Assembly (NCBI RefSeq): GCF_922984935.1
Contig: NC_060079.1
Coordinates: 57,595,001 to 57,659,000 of the forward strand
Direction of reading: 5' to 3'
DNA: 64,000 nucleotides
Source: Meles meles
Lineage: Eukaryota > Chordata > Mammalia > Carnivora > Mustelidae
Positions 1 to 10,752 of this stretch are shown piece after piece. The notes under the pieces were generated by a model. That model was not told where the DNA came from. It searched no databases and was given only the letters and a program-made list of their open reading frames with translations. Each line of letters starts with the position of its first letter. Position 1 is the first letter of the stretch. A program made the position numbers and the translations under genes.

Positions 1-1075
1 GGTGGACAAAGACTCAGCACAATTACAGTTGTCTCTAAAGAAATTCTCCCCTTAACTTCCAATTCTTTTTAGTTCTTCAATTTTAATCTTTTTATACCTT
101 ATAGTAGGTTTGAGGGGTCAATGTCACAACCAGCTTTTTTAGTCACTTTCTTTGCTACTTCTGCGTAAGTAATATGAGCTTATATTTTTGAATGTCAGAG
201 TAGTTGGCATTTACTTATATTAAGACTTCAGCTGAAACAGACACCCGAAATAGTTCCATGTTGAAACTTCTCTATATTTACATGATAAGGTGTGTTGTCC
301 AGACCACAAAAAGAAAAATATCCCACAAAGGAGCCATTAAGAAATGACAGTAAATGTTCAGTTTTATATTTTTAATGTTTATAAAAGCAAATTTTGTGTT
401 TTTAACAGTTTATTTTCTGATTAATTTGGGTATTTTTATGTTTCATTCCAAGAATGGAATCTTAATGTATAGCATTGTGCTTTTAGGAAATAAGGGAAGG
501 GGACCAATTAAATTGTCATGTTTTTTCCAGAAAATTCCACTGTTGGTATAGTACTCAACGGTAGAAACAATGGAGAGGGATACACCTACCTCAACATGTG
601 GAGTTCCTTCTAAAGGAGCCATGCATGAGACTAGTGTCTCCTTGGGAACACAAGGTTATTCTTCTTGAGTGCTCTTTCCCCATAAATGTGAAAGCAAAGA
701 CTTCTTCATACCTTCTTAAGTTCCCATAGCTGGCCCTTTTAAGGACAATAAAAAGGTGTTCCATCTTGCATGAAAAACCATTATTCTCTGTGGCCCAAGT
801 CATGTTTGAATTGAGTTCAGTGAGTCAGCAGGTGACCACCAGGGGGCAGCTATGTACAGCTTTTGGTCTTAATTTTGTAGGCACTGGGGAATTATGGAGG
901 GTTACAGAACAAGGGAGTGACCTAGTGAAAGTGTGTGTTGGGAAAATTAATTTGGTAGCCAGGGAGAAGGGGAAAGAATTGTCCCAGAAAGTCTGATCTG
1001 GGCCTACTACTGTAATTTGAAGTAAATAAGGGCAGCAGGGGCATCAAGGTAGAGACTAGGAATGGAAAAAATGTT
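1..1075. other. unique sequence, no gene recognised
   Basis: About 1 kb without a recognisable mobile element or conserved reading frame. Open frames here are at most 76 codons and resemble nothing I know. The one notable site is the CTCF-type motif at 836-849, listed separately. Confidence 0.6.
836..849 (+). promoter_or_regulatory. CTCF-type binding motif
   Basis: The sequence CCACCAGGGGGCAG, followed by CTATG, fits the core of the CTCF recognition motif (CCASYAGRKGGCRS) at every position. It lies in unique DNA, not inside a SINE. CTCF bound at such sites anchors chromatin loops, with motif direction setting loop polarity; this one points along +. A motif alone does not prove occupancy. Confidence 0.6.
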
Positions 1076-1088
1076 CCAGAATGTCCAC

Positions 1089-1331
1089 TTTTTAAAAAAG
1101 GTTTTATTCATTTACTTTGGAGAGAGCAAGCCTGCCCACATGCATGTGTGCCCACATGATCAAGAGCCTGTGTGGGGAGTAGGGCAGAGGGGGAGGGAGA
1201 GGGAAGGGGAGAGAACCTCAAGCAGACCCCCAGCTGAGTTCCTGGACTTCCCAGCCAGAGGCAGGCTTGATATCAGCCAAAACCAAGAGTCAGATGCTTA
1301 ACCGCTTAACCTGCTGAGTGCCCAGGGGCCC
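1089..1331 (-). mobile_element. old CAN SINE
   Basis: CAN SINEs are non-autonomous retroposons with a tRNA-Lys-derived head carrying an internal RNA polymerase III promoter; they are copied by L1 enzymes. This copy is reversed: a T-rich tail at the left and the tRNA-like head at the right (agagtcagatgcttaaccgc, then gggcccc). The body is diverged, so it is an older subfamily. A likely TSD is CCAGAATGT at 1076-1084 and 1332-1340. Confidence 0.85.
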
Positions 1332-1333
1332 CC

Positions 1334-1929
1334 AGAATGTTCACACTTAATTATAAGTCCAGACCAAATGACTGAGTGGATATGGAAGAAGAAAGTGGAG
1401 AACAAATTTTCTGCTTAGAGAATGTTAATTCTGAAAATGGAAATAAAGCCACTTAGCTGTGTTTCTCACCCACCCTTATGTATAATCCATTTCATTTAAT
1501 GAAATTTTTAAATAGATTAAAAATTTAAAATCCTCCATCAAAAGAAGCTTTTTGAAATATTAGACATTCAGTCCCTGACAGTTTCTGAAGATTTTGGAGG
1601 GCATTGTCAGTTGTCAGTTGGCTTCTCCTCTTGGAAAGAAAAAGAATTAGAGTAAGGCAAATATGGTTTTCTTCTCTTTTTTTGTTATACAGCCTTTATT
1701 TATTTATTTATTTTTTCTCCATTAAAATGGTAGATATTTAAAGAAATAGGGCCTGACTCTATCTCTCTGAACAGAGGGTAAGCCAATGGAAAATTGTGTT
1801 GTGGGAGGGTATTACCTCAGAAAAGCTCTGTGTTAGTACACGTGTCCACATTACTTCCTGAAGCATACAGCCTCATCTTGTTAGTAAAATGGGTATTAAG
1901 TGAAAAGATGTCCCCCCAATATAAATGTC
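1334..1929. other. unique AT-rich stretch
   Basis: No recognisable repeat or gene. It contains short A/T runs and a TTTA run near 1697-1712 that lacks a SINE body. Confidence 0.5.
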
Positions 1930-2118
1930 TGCCAAAAGTATCTGAGAGAGAAAACCCAATGTAGTACCTACGTTATGTGTATTATACCATAAAGGAAACT
2001 AGAGAAAAGAAAATGTTACCAAAATCATTAGGAAGAGAGAATACAGAAAAAAGAAGAAAAGAATCCACATACAAATGGACCCATGCAGTTCAAACCTGTG
2101 TTGTTCTGGGGTCAACTG
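1930..2118 (-). mobile_element. Tigger-type DNA transposon relic (partial)
   Basis: The right end reads ccatgcagttcaaacc, tgtgttgtt and then gtcaactg, the reverse complement of the Tigger-group terminus CAGTTGACCC...AACAC. It is followed by TA (2119-2120), the target dinucleotide of Tc1/mariner elements. The interior (ggaaactagagaaaagaaaa, then ggaagagagaatac) also follows the Tigger non-autonomous consensus as I remember it. The opposite terminus is not visible, so the copy is truncated. No transposase frame is present. The exact subfamily is not assigned. Confidence 0.7.
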
Positions 2119-2710
2119 TACTCCCACTGTTTTGGTTGGAGTGAAAGTGGAAAAGACAAAATCCTACAATGAACACAGTGACGTTTTGAGGTTTTGCCAC
2201 TGGGGAATCTGCATCAGTAGTTTCAATACAGAATTCTAGGGCTCTGTCATGCCAGACCTTTGAAATTATGTAGTTAAGTGCAGCAAACAGGCACTCAGGA
2301 TAAAGATCCTCACAACTGTGGTCCTGGTTTCTTTGGTCCTGCTCCCTGGAGTTCTGGACCACTTGGTCCAGGTCTTCACTACCTTGGGCTACTGCACATT
2401 TTGTATTCATTGAGGTCACTCATATGGTGGCACTTATCCTCCTTGGGTTGTCTGGATGGTCCTCTGGTACTCTAAAAGTGTCCATCACTTGTCTCTTCCC
2501 AGCACAGATGCTCAGAGACTGGATAGTTTTCACCTACCACTGCCACTACCATGGACAGGCCACCAGAGTTTTTTTCCCTGGATTTCTTAAATGCCTTTTA
2601 ACGAGTCACCATGCATCTGCCATAGCTCCCCGTTCAGTCTGTTTTTCAACATGGCAGCTGGTAATCCGGACGGTCCATTCATGTCCCTGGCTAAAAATTC
2701 TGCATTGGCT
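2119..2710. other. unique sequence, no gene recognised
   Basis: Open frames of up to 109 codons on the - strand and 108 on the + strand overlap here. Neither shows a recognisable domain, and the + strand one runs into the neighbouring L1, which argues against a real gene. Confidence 0.5.
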
Positions 2711-2722
2711 CCTGATGTCACT
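2711..2722 (+). repeat. target-site duplication, left copy
   Basis: CCTGATGTCACT is repeated exactly at 3471-3482 and brackets the L1 fragment between them. Confidence 0.93.
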
Positions 2723-3470
2723 TTTTTTTTTTAAATTTATTTTTTTATAAACATATAATGTATTTTTATCCCCAGGGGTACAGGTCTGTGAATCGCCAGG
2801 TTTACACACTTCACAGCACTCACCATAGCACATACCCTCCCCAATGTCCATAACCTCACCCCCCTCTCCCGACCTCCCTCCCCCCAGCAACCGTCAATTT
2901 GTTTTGTGAGATTAAGAGTCACTTATGGTTTGTCTCCCTCCTGATCCCATCTTGTTTCATTTATTCTTCTCCTACCCCCCCTTACCCCCTATGTTGCATC
3001 TCCACTTCCTCATATCAGGGAGATCATATGACAGTTGTCTTTCTCCGATTGACTTATTTCACTAAGCATGATACCCTCTAGTTCCATCCACATCATTGCA
3101 AATGGCAAGATTTCATTTCTTTTGATGGCTGCATAGTATTCCATTGTGTTTATATACCACATCTTCTCTACCAATTCATCTGTTGATGGACATCTAGGTT
3201 CCTTCCATAGTTTGGCTATTATATACATTGCTGCTATAAACATTTGGGTGCATGTGCCCCTTCGGATCACTACATTTGTATCCTTAGGGTAAATACCCAG
3301 TAGTGCAATTGCTGGGTCATAGGGTAGTTCTATTTTCAACATTTTGAGGAACCTCCATGCTGTTTTCCAGAGTGGTTGCACCAGCTTGCATTCCCACCAA
3401 CGGTGTAGGAGGGTTCCCCTTTCTCCGCATCCTCGCCAGCATCTGTCATTTCCTGACTTGTTAATTTTAG
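2723..3470 (-). mobile_element. LINE-1 3' end, 5'-truncated
   Basis: Carnivore L1 inserted in reverse. A poly-T start is followed by the 3' UTR (aggggtacaggtctgtgaat) and the C-terminal part of ORF2. The - strand frame from 3381 to 3010 encodes QPLWKTAWRFLKMLKIELPY and then the DPAIALLGIYP motif, typical of the end of L1 ORF2 protein. The element stops within ORF2 at 'ctgacttgttaattttag', a classic 5' truncation. It is flanked by an exact 12-bp TSD. It shares its segment with the L1 ending near 25.4 kb and is somewhat diverged from it. Confidence 0.95.
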
Positions 3471-3482
3471 CCTGATGTCACT
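3471..3482 (+). repeat. target-site duplication, right copy
   Basis: Exact partner of 2711-2722 (CCTGATGTCACT). Confidence 0.93.
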
Positions 3483-3955
3483 CTTAACCCAAGACTGAAT
3501 CCTTACAAAGACCTAGATTTCTCTGCTGCCTCATCTCCTGTGTCTCACACCTTACTCAATGCACTTTACTCATACTTACCCAGAGTATTTCAGACATGGC
3601 AAAATGCCTTCATTCCTTCAAGTCTGCTGGAGATTTAGAAGATGAGGCCAACCCTGGCTGCCCTGTTTTAAAACTTCTCTTCCCACCACCCCTGATTACC
3701 TAATCTTGTTTCACTGCAACCCCCCCTCCCTGTAGTTTTCTATATAATTCAAATGTACTGTGTAACTTATTATGTGTTTCTTTTTTAGATCTCCTCTTCT
3801 CTCTCCATCCCCTTGAGTATGTGCTCAAGTGAAGGCAGGAATCTTTCTCTGTTTTATTCACAAATATATTGCGTCTGTCTGAAATGGGGGCCAGAGCAGT
3901 GCCTAGAAAAGAACAGTAAATAACCAATAAGTAAAGAACATAGAGTCCCTTTATT
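3483..3955 (+). mobile_element. LINE-2 3' end remnant
   Basis: Diverged L2 signature: a pyrimidine-rich stretch, then 'aagtgaaggcaggaatctt', 'ctgttttattcac' and 'gagcagtgcctagaaaag'. These mirror the L2 3' end (gagggcagggactttgtctg, then agtgcctggcacatagta). L2 is extinct in placental mammals, so this is ancient. The boundaries are approximate. Confidence 0.6.
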
Positions 3956-4189
3956 GGTGAAACATGAGTAGGGTGTAAGAATCAGAGGTAGATATATAGG
4001 TCTTATTTTTAGGATATTGAGATTACATAGGAGAACGTCCTTGTTTGTAGGAAACAAACATTAATGTATTCAAGGTCATGAGGCCTCCATTAAGAAATGA
4101 CTTCTAAATGGACTTGCACAATTTTTGCACCGTTTCAGTAAGTTGAGACTCTTTCAAAATAAAAAGTGCTTTTAAAAGTGTATGTTTCC

Positions 4190-4380
4190 GGGTGCCTGGA
4201 TGTCTCAGTCGGTTGAGTGGCTGCCTTCCACTGGGTCATGATCCCGGGATCCTGGGATCAAGCCCCACTTCAGGCTCCCTGCTCAGAGAGCCCGCTTCTC
4301 CCTCTCTTCCCCCGCACCCCCCAGACGTGCGCTCCCTCTTACTAGCTCTCTCGCTGTTGCTCTATCTCAAGAACGAAAAC
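4190..4380 (+). mobile_element. CAN SINE
   Basis: Forward copy: head gggtgcctggatgtctcagt, tRNA-like part to 'ggatcctgggatcaagcccc', then a CT-rich region and a short A-rich tail. An imperfect TSD is readable as AAGTGTATGTTTC (4176-4188) and AAGTGTGGTTTC (4383-4394), suggesting middle age. Confidence 0.9.
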
Positions 4381-4599
4381 AGAAGTGTGGTTTCTGATGT
4401 GATGTGGAGGTAAAGACTGGTGGTATGCTCATCGGGAAAGGAGATGCCACGCCTTGTTGCTTGGGTTCCTTGCAATATGTCCTTATTTGTGCGTCAGCAG
4501 TCAGCACCGGGATCTCTGGGTTGGGGAGTGTCTTCTCCAGCGGCTTAGGTGCAGGGCTTTCGGTTCCACCACACAAGCCTCACCTTCCTGTGGTGCATA

Positions 4600-4745
4600 G
4601 GACTCCAAGAGGCGGGGCCAGCGGCGGTTCAAGTACAACCTCCCCTTGCGCCTGCAATAGGGGCCTTTGTGCTTCCCACCACCGTGGCATCAGGCTGAGC
4701 CACTCTGATTATATAAGGGCCCTGTTACTCTCTGTCTTCTAAGAT
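4600..4745 (+). promoter_or_regulatory. possible TATA promoter with GC box
   Basis: A GC box (GGCGGGGCC, 4611-4619) and further CG-containing sequence (cagcggcgg) lie about 100 bp upstream of TATATAAG (4710-4717), which is followed by ggccctgttactctctgtc, a plausible initiator region. This is an arrangement seen in core promoters. No transcript or open frame of note follows; the downstream DNA is an L2 remnant. Chance occurrence is quite possible. Confidence 0.25.
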
Positions 4746-5160
4746 TCCGCATATACCGTTCCATCTCTCACGTATGCTGGAGAACACCAGACATAGCCCT
4801 CTGTCTGGTCCTTGCTCGCTGGAATTCTTCCCTCCCCTGCCAGGTATCCACAGTGTTCCCTGCTTAGCTTTCATGTCTTTTGCCATCTTCTCGTATTTGA
4901 AACTGCTCCCTCCCTGGCTCTCCCGTCTTCCTTTCTTTATTTTATTTACAGGATGATCCTCGCTAACACATGGTCTTATTCACCTGTTTGTTTTCTTGCT
5001 CCTGAACAGAATGTAAGGTCTAGGAAAGCTGTTGTGGTTTTTGTTTGTTTGTTTGTTTTTAATTGAAGTTATTTTGCTCCTGTTGTAAGCTCAGGTTATA
5101 GAATAGTACATAGCACACTCCAGGCACTCGGTAAATATTCTGCAGATAAATTAAATGAAA
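4746..5160 (+). mobile_element. LINE-2 3' end remnant
   Basis: Shows the L2 layout: a CT-rich stretch, 'cagaatgtaaggtctaggaa', then after a TTTG insertion 'atagtacatagcacactcca' and 'ggcactcggtaaatattctg', matching the L2 terminal 'gtaggcgctcaataaatatt'. The 5' limit is uncertain. Confidence 0.65.
5037..5060 (+). repeat. (TTTG)n microsatellite
   Basis: About five TTTG units ending in a T run, lying inside the L2 remnant. Confidence 0.85.
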
Positions 5161-5479
5161 CATCCTCCATTGTGGATGGGAGTCAATGAGTTGTAGCACG
5201 TGTGGGGAGTGGTTTGGGACTGACCTCATGCTGTGGCCTCTGTGCCTCTGTTCCAGCCTGGCCAGAAACCCTGTTATATTTAATAAACACGGAGCATCTG
5301 TTTTCTAAAACAGCAGTCTTCTTTCCAGTGTTGGTAATGATTGGGTGATTGTCTGGAGTAGGTGATCTCCAAGGAAAATTTTCATTTTTCTTCAAGTATG
5401 CCATTGTTCCTATAACTGTAGGTTGTAACAGGGATATTTATGTTTCTGGAAGGGGAGGAAGAAAAATTTTCTTCTTGAT

Positions 5480-5640
5480 AGGATTCAAAGTCCATTATTT
5501 CTCAAAACTTAGTGACTTGAAATACAACATTTATTTTGTCCATGAATCTGCAGTTGGGGTAGGGTTCAATGGAGACAGTTTGTGTCTCTTGCACTTGGTG
5601 TCAGCTGGGGCAGCTTCATAGTCTACTGAAATTTTATCGG
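5480..5640 (+). repeat. old medium-reiteration repeat fragment
   Basis: 'tctcaaaacttagtgacttg' and 'aacatttattttgtccatga', followed by 'agctggggcagcttcatag', follow a dispersed mammalian repeat containing 'aaaacttagtggcttaaa...catttatt'. A related start recurs at about 6005. I cannot name the family with confidence. Confidence 0.45.
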
Positions 5641-5974
5641 CTTTATATGCCTTCTCAAAAAGGATACAAGCAAAGTGGCATTTACCAGCTAATGAGTAAC
5701 ATCAGCATATGCTGTGGTTAAGAAGCGGGGCACTCTGGAATTACAAGTTCAGTTTTGGCAGCATGGTTTGAAAGAATAAACTAATAAGGAGCACTCATGT
5801 TTGCGGTAAAATGTTCTATAAACGGGTATCTAATATGAAAGGAGAAACATTAGATATAAAAGGAGTTCCACAATTAGGGTAGTTCTAGAAGCATGTGTTA
5901 TCATATTGTAGCCCAAAAGTTTAAATCCATGGGAAAGATTCTAAAATAGAAAGATTTCAACTTGGAAGAAAATG

Positions 5975-6775
5975 TTCTGGTTATCTATTGGAGTGTAGTA
6001 AACTCTCAAAACTTAGGGGCTTAAATGAAATGCCCCCCCCCCCATAATGTAGATGAGGAATTTGGGCAGAACCCCTACTTCCAAGATGGCCTCTTTAAAT
6101 GAATATTTTTGGCATCTCTGTGCTCCTTGACCTTTCTTTCCACATGGTGTCTCACCCTATAGGACCTCTGTGATGACTTTCGCTTCTCACAACTTGATGT
6201 TTTTTTTTGTTTGTTTGTTTTTGGTTTTTTTTGGGAGGTTGAAGATAATTTTTGTTTTTAATTTAAATTTATTTTTTAAAATTTTATCTAAATTCATTTA
6301 ATTAACATAAGTGTACTATTAGTTTCAGCAGTAGAGTTCAGTGATTGATCAGTTGCATATAACACCCAGTGCTCATTATACCACATGTCCTCCCTAATGC
6401 CCATCACCCAGTTACCTCATCACCCGACCCACCTCCCCTTCAACAACCTTCAGTTTGTTTCCTATAGTCGAGTCTCTTAAGGTTTGTCTCCCTCTCTGAT
6501 CTCATCTTTTTTTTTTTTTATAAACAACATATAATGTATGATTTGTTTCAGGGGTGCAGGTCTATCACAACTTGGTGGTTTTAAGATCTCAGATATCTTA
6601 CTTGGTGGCTTAGAGCTCTCAGAGAACGTGTTCCAATGGACCCTGACAGAAGCTGCAAGGCTTCTCATAATCTAGCCTCAGAAGTCCTAGTATATCACCT
6701 ACACTGTATTCTATAGGACAGGCAAGTCACTAACACCAGTCAAGATTCAGTGGGGAAAGTAACGAAGAATTTGCA
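5975..6775 (+). repeat. old medium-reiteration repeat split by L1
   Basis: The left part ('ctcaaaacttaggggcttaa', then 'ccacatggtgtctcacc') and right part ('gaagctgcaaggcttctcat', then 'gtaacgaagaatttgcagac') belong together. The copy at 8360-8900 has the same order of blocks uninterrupted ('gaagttgcaaggcttctgat', 'ataacagagaatttgctgcg'). The L1 fragment at 6201-6564 sits in the middle. The family is not assigned. Confidence 0.5.
6201..6564 (-). mobile_element. LINE-1 3' end pair, 5'-truncated
   Basis: Reverse L1 3' UTR sequence: T-rich start, 'ttagtttcagcagtagagtt', 'cccatcacccagttacctca', ending near 'tctgatctcatc'. A second poly-T (6508-6519) and another short L1 3' piece ('aacatataatgtatg...ggggtgcaggtctat') follow. 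Both lie inside one near-identical duplication, TCACAACTTGATG (6187-6199) and TCACAACTTGGTG (from 6565). Two adjacent 3' ends from different L1 subfamilies are therefore present. Confidence 0.85.
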
Positions 6776-7578
6776 GACACCTTTAACCTTACAGTCTGCC
6801 TTTGGCCACAACTTACTTATGCTTCCCTGCAACACGCAAAGCATTCACATATCCCAAAGACCACCCCCCACCCCCCCAACCACCACCCCAATCTCCTTTC
6901 TTTTCAACATTGGCTTGAGGTCTGATCAGTTAAATCAGGTCCAGATGTAAGTTTCTCAGATAAAGTTTCTCAAGTGCAATTCTGAAGATGTGTGAGCCAG
7001 AGACAAATTTTCCCCTCTCCCAACACTGGACATAAAATGGTAGAACTGGGTGGGAGAAGCCCACTGAACCCTTACTCAAAAATGGGGAAGGCAGAAGTCC
7101 TATATACATACTCATTGGTTTGTAGCAATGATGAAATCCATTTGGACATGTGTAACCACTTCTTGATTATGGCCCCGTCCTGACCCTTGAGGGTGATTCT
7201 TCCTGACCATTTGCTCTGCCCTCTGGACCCTTGGTTCTGCCACTGAGTCCTGCTTCCTTTTCCATGAGAAATGGTCCTTGTTTCCAGCTGACTAATTTAC
7301 TTAGCCTGCTCTCTCCCTAAAGAAATTCAAAGGTTCAAAGGCCTCTTTGCGTTTTATAATTTCAGTTCAAACTAATATGATTCCTTTAAAAACTTTGTGG
7401 GTTTTAGTGTATCAAATTATAATCCACTCCATTGGTTCAAAGCCAGACCACACTTCTTTCCAAAATAGGTGTTTTGTTTGCTTTTAAACCTCGGACCAGG
7501 AGTCGAGATACTTGGAGACAAAATCCTTAAGATTTTTAGAAATTTTTGTCTGGAAGAGGATCTGAGAAGCAGGACCTT
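6776..7578. other. unique sequence, no gene recognised
   Basis: No recognisable element. It includes a C-rich tract at about 6861-6891 (accaccccccacccccccaa and on) that could form a G-quadruplex on the - strand. Frames here are short and unrecognised. Confidence 0.5.
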
Positions 7579-7594
7579 AAGATTCTTAGAAGCC
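7579..7594 (+). repeat. target-site duplication, left copy
   Basis: AAGATTCTTAGAAGCC, repeated exactly at 7796-7811. Confidence 0.95.
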
Positions 7595-7795
7595 GGGACG
7601 CCTGGGTGGCTCAGTGGGTTAAGCTGCTGCCTTCGGCTCGGGTCATGATCCCAGAGTCCTGGGATCGAGTCCCGCATGGTCTCCTTGCTCAGCAGGGAGC
7701 CTGCTTCTCTCTCCACCTCTGCCTGCCTGTGTGCTCTCTCTCTCTCTCCTTCTCTCTGACAAATAAATAAAATAAAATAAAAAAAAAATAAATAA
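7595..7795 (+). mobile_element. young CAN SINE with intact pol III boxes
   Basis: A complete forward copy. The tRNA-like head carries a good A box (TGGCTCAGTGGG, 7607-7618) and B box (GATCGAGTCCC, 7663-7673). These are followed by a CT-rich stretch and an A-rich tail with AAATAAAATAAAATAAAA units. An exact 16-bp TSD indicates recent insertion. The intact boxes mean it could be transcribed by RNA polymerase III. Confidence 0.96.
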
Positions 7796-7811
7796 AAGAT
7801 TCTTAGAAGCC
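7796..7811 (+). repeat. target-site duplication, right copy
   Basis: Exact partner of 7579-7594. Confidence 0.95.
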
Positions 7812-8146
7812 CTGGTATATAGATCCTTCAGTAATTCTTAGCCATATTCTGATATGGTTACCCCTAAGGGGATGCTTTACTGCTAGCGTTTGAGATTTAG
7901 AATTTACCTGGGAGCCATTTCTTATTTTGAGAGCATTTTGCTAATTAGAAAAACTAGGATTTAAAACTTATTTTTAAACCCAGAAAGTCCTGATTCCTTT
8001 ACGTTTCTTCTCAATTCTATTTGAAATCTGAATAGTTCTTTTTTTTTTAATTCTCTTGCACATTATCCTCTATAGCTATAATGAGCTGATTGTCACTTTC
8101 AGCATTTTATCTGGAAATCTCTTTAGATAAATGATTCCATGCATTA

Positions 8147-8169
8147 GTTTGTTTGTTTGTTTGTTTGTT
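8147..8169 (+). repeat. (GTTT)n microsatellite
   Basis: About six uninterrupted GTTT units. Confidence 0.9.
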
Positions 8170-8359
8170 GCAAATTAGGGCGGTGCCTCACGTTACCAAG
8201 TCTTCTACCACTACACAGTAGAGGGGACCTTTTTCTCCAGCCTCTGGTCACGATTTCCTCACAGTCCTTCAAGCCCAGTGAACCCTTTCCATTTTTTTTG
8301 CTCACTGCTGGGTCCACAAGCCAGTGTTACCTGTTTTAGCTTTTTGCTTATAATGATGT

Positions 8360-8900
8360 CCCAATTCAGGTACCAAATTCTGTTCTATTGTATTTACTGC
8401 TACAAAACTACACCGACACATGATGACGTCGAACAACCATATCATTTTCCTCAGGATTTTCTGATCTAAGAATCTGAAAAAAGCCCTGTGGCCAGTTTGT
8501 TTCTGATCCATTGGGGCATCACCTGAGGCATTTAGAGCCAGAGAATCCACTTACAAAGGTGGTTTTTTCACTCACGTATTTGACTGCTTCCTGGACTCTT
8601 GCTCTTTCCATGTGGTGTCTCCAGAACCTCTCCATGTGGCTTGATCTTTTTATATCCTGATGCTCTCAAGGTAGTCCGACTTCTTACGTGGTGGCTCAGG
8701 GCTCCCACATGGTGTTCTAAGAGCTCTGGGAAGAAGTTGCAAGGCTTCTGATCACCTAGTCTACAGAGTGCCGAAACAAGCCATCTGCTGCGTTCTACTG
8801 ACAAATCAACAAACTAAGCCCAGCTCAGGTTCAAAGAGAGGGAAATTAGACTGGAGCTCTCAATGGGAAGAATAACAGAGAATTTGCTGCGACTACTAAA
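8360..8900 (+). repeat. old medium-reiteration repeat
   Basis: Shares ordered blocks with the broken copy at 5975-6775: 'ccatgtggtgtctccagaac', 'tggtggctcagggctccc', 'gaagttgcaaggcttctgat', 'ataacagagaatttgctg'. It also has 'tgtatttactgctacaaaac' at the start, a typical opening of this kind of repeat. No coding capacity is visible and the family is not assigned. Confidence 0.5.
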
Positions 8901-9783
8901 GACCTCACGAATTCAGGGGTTGAGAAGTTTCAGTAGGTGATTAGATTTTAGAATTTTATTCAGACATTATTTACCTTTTATCACCTGTCCTTGAATATGT
9001 TATTCCATGTTGGAAAACCTACTTTCAGGAATTCAAGGGGTCAGTGTGGGACTGGAGACTGCTGTAGATTTCTTAAAGCTATCAAAATGAATGTGTGTAT
9101 TCATTAGTTTTCCTCTGATACTAAATTTAAAGGAAGGAAAATTGGGTCACTGAAATATCCAAATCAATTACCACATTTGTTGTTGAATATTCCTAGGCAC
9201 TCAGACACTACATATTTGGTTAGCTGCCTGATGAATCTTATGGAGTGTCTGGCTTTTCTTGAATTTCAGAGAAATATAGGATTTATATCTTAACCTACAA
9301 AAACTGCATATGTGGGGAAATGAAGCCAAAGAGAGCAGAAACTACCACAGTCTTCTATGGTCTGGCTTAATGGAGAAAAATGCATGGAGAGCTCACACTT
9401 TGGTCTTTGTTCCCACAGTCTGGCTAGTGTCATTTCTGCAACTCCCTGCTGATAGAGGAGGAAATAGGATCTCAGGCCCCTGATAATGAAGAACCTTTGG
9501 GAAAGCAAGGAAACTCCTATTCAAAATCCCCATTTTACATATTTCTGACATTGTTTTGATCTTAAAATTTTTCCTAAAATAAAAAGGAAATAAGATAAAG
9601 TTACTTTCCCAGAACTTCAAGATGCATTTAAATTATATACTTAAAGGGAACTTCAAGACCCATTTCTAATTCTAATGGGAACTTTGAGATACATTTCTAA
9701 CTGTCATCAATAATTAGAACTACATAAAAATTTTTTTCTAGTAGGCTTGTGAGATGTCAGCTCTTTCTGAAAAAAACTGATAT

Positions 9784-9785
<2 letters not shown>
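8901..9785. other. unique sequence, no gene recognised
   Basis: No element or conserved frame recognised. A short internal similarity (cttcaagaccca / gggaactttgagatacatttctaa) recurs around 9610-9700. Confidence 0.5.

Positions 9786-9822
<37 letters not shown>
9786..9822 (+). repeat. (GT)n microsatellite
   Basis: About 18 uninterrupted GT units after 'tatac'; probably length-polymorphic. Confidence 0.97.
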
Positions 9823-9826
<4 letters not shown>

Positions 9827-10370
9827 AAAATGTATAAACATGTTAAAGGAGCATAAAAGCAACTCGTTGGCCAGGCCAATTTTTTTTTCCCCAAACTTTC
9901 TTAACATCTTCTCATAGCCAGTTGGATCTTAATCTTACCACAATCTAGCTTTTGCCATTTCCCCAGAAGCCTGATAACTATTGGCATTAAGGCTTGGTTC
10001 TCAGGCTGGGAGTAGACAGACATAGCGCTGCCCAGCACACACACAGAACTGATGGAGTAATGAGACAATGACTTGATAACATGTATATGCTCCTCGCTCT
10101 CTGGATACGAGCTCAGGCAAGTATCAGTTATGACAGATTTGGCCCCTTATCCAAGTTAGGTTAAATCAAGCCAAATATCACTGGCAATTTTCTCCTAGGA
10201 GTAAGATCTTTCTCATGAAGCAGCTAGCTTCTGACTTGGAAATAATGATTTTAAAAACCAATGTATTTCTGTTTACATATTCAGTGGTAACTATCAGTGA
10301 AATGGCAAAACCCTTGAAGATGCTCTTGCTAATCTGGAAGCTGGATGATAATCAGACAAGAATCATAAAA
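9823..10370. other. unique sequence, no gene recognised
   Basis: No repeat family or conserved coding frame seen. Confidence 0.5.
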
Positions 10371-10381
10371 ATATAGTTTAG

Positions 10382-10566
10382 GGGTGCCTGGGCTCGGCCA
10401 GTTAACTGTCTGCCTTCAGACCAGGTCACGATCCTGGGGTCCTGGGATTGAGCCCCACTTCAGGCTCCCTGCTCAGCGGGGAGCCTGCTTCTCCCTCTCC
10501 TCCCTGCTCATGCTCTTTCTTGCTATCTCTGTCTTTCTCACTCAAATCAAGTACGAGAAAATATGC
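10382..10566 (+). mobile_element. CAN SINE
   Basis: Forward copy with head ggggtgcctgggctcggcca and a somewhat altered A box. It ends 'ctcactcaaatcaagtacga' with a degraded A tail. TSD ATATAGTTTAG at 10371-10381 and 10567-10577. Confidence 0.92.
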
Positions 10567-10752
10567 ATATAGTTTAGAGAAGGCAATCAAGAAGTTGATT
10601 TTACTAGGGAGAAAAGACAATAGGTGATAAAATTCTGATTAATAAAGTGTTGCTACTAAGGTGTGAGAAAGTAGGGTGGTCACAGATCCTACCAAGCACT
10701 AAAGAAGCTCTGTGCAGAGTCTGGTGTTGTCCGTGATGAGCTGTTCTGTGTG

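Noticed and set aside
7546..7770. 74-codon frame resembling other translated frames in the window (WVAQWVKLLPSA...)
   Set aside because: The recurring 'WVAQ-VK-LP-AQVMIPGSWD' peptides (also near 13.8, 17.1, 20.1, 36.7, 50.6 and 55.8 kb) are translations of the CAN SINE, not a protein family.
9786..9822. Possible CRISPR-like or satellite array
   Set aside because: It is a simple GT microsatellite; no spaced repeat array exists anywhere in the window.
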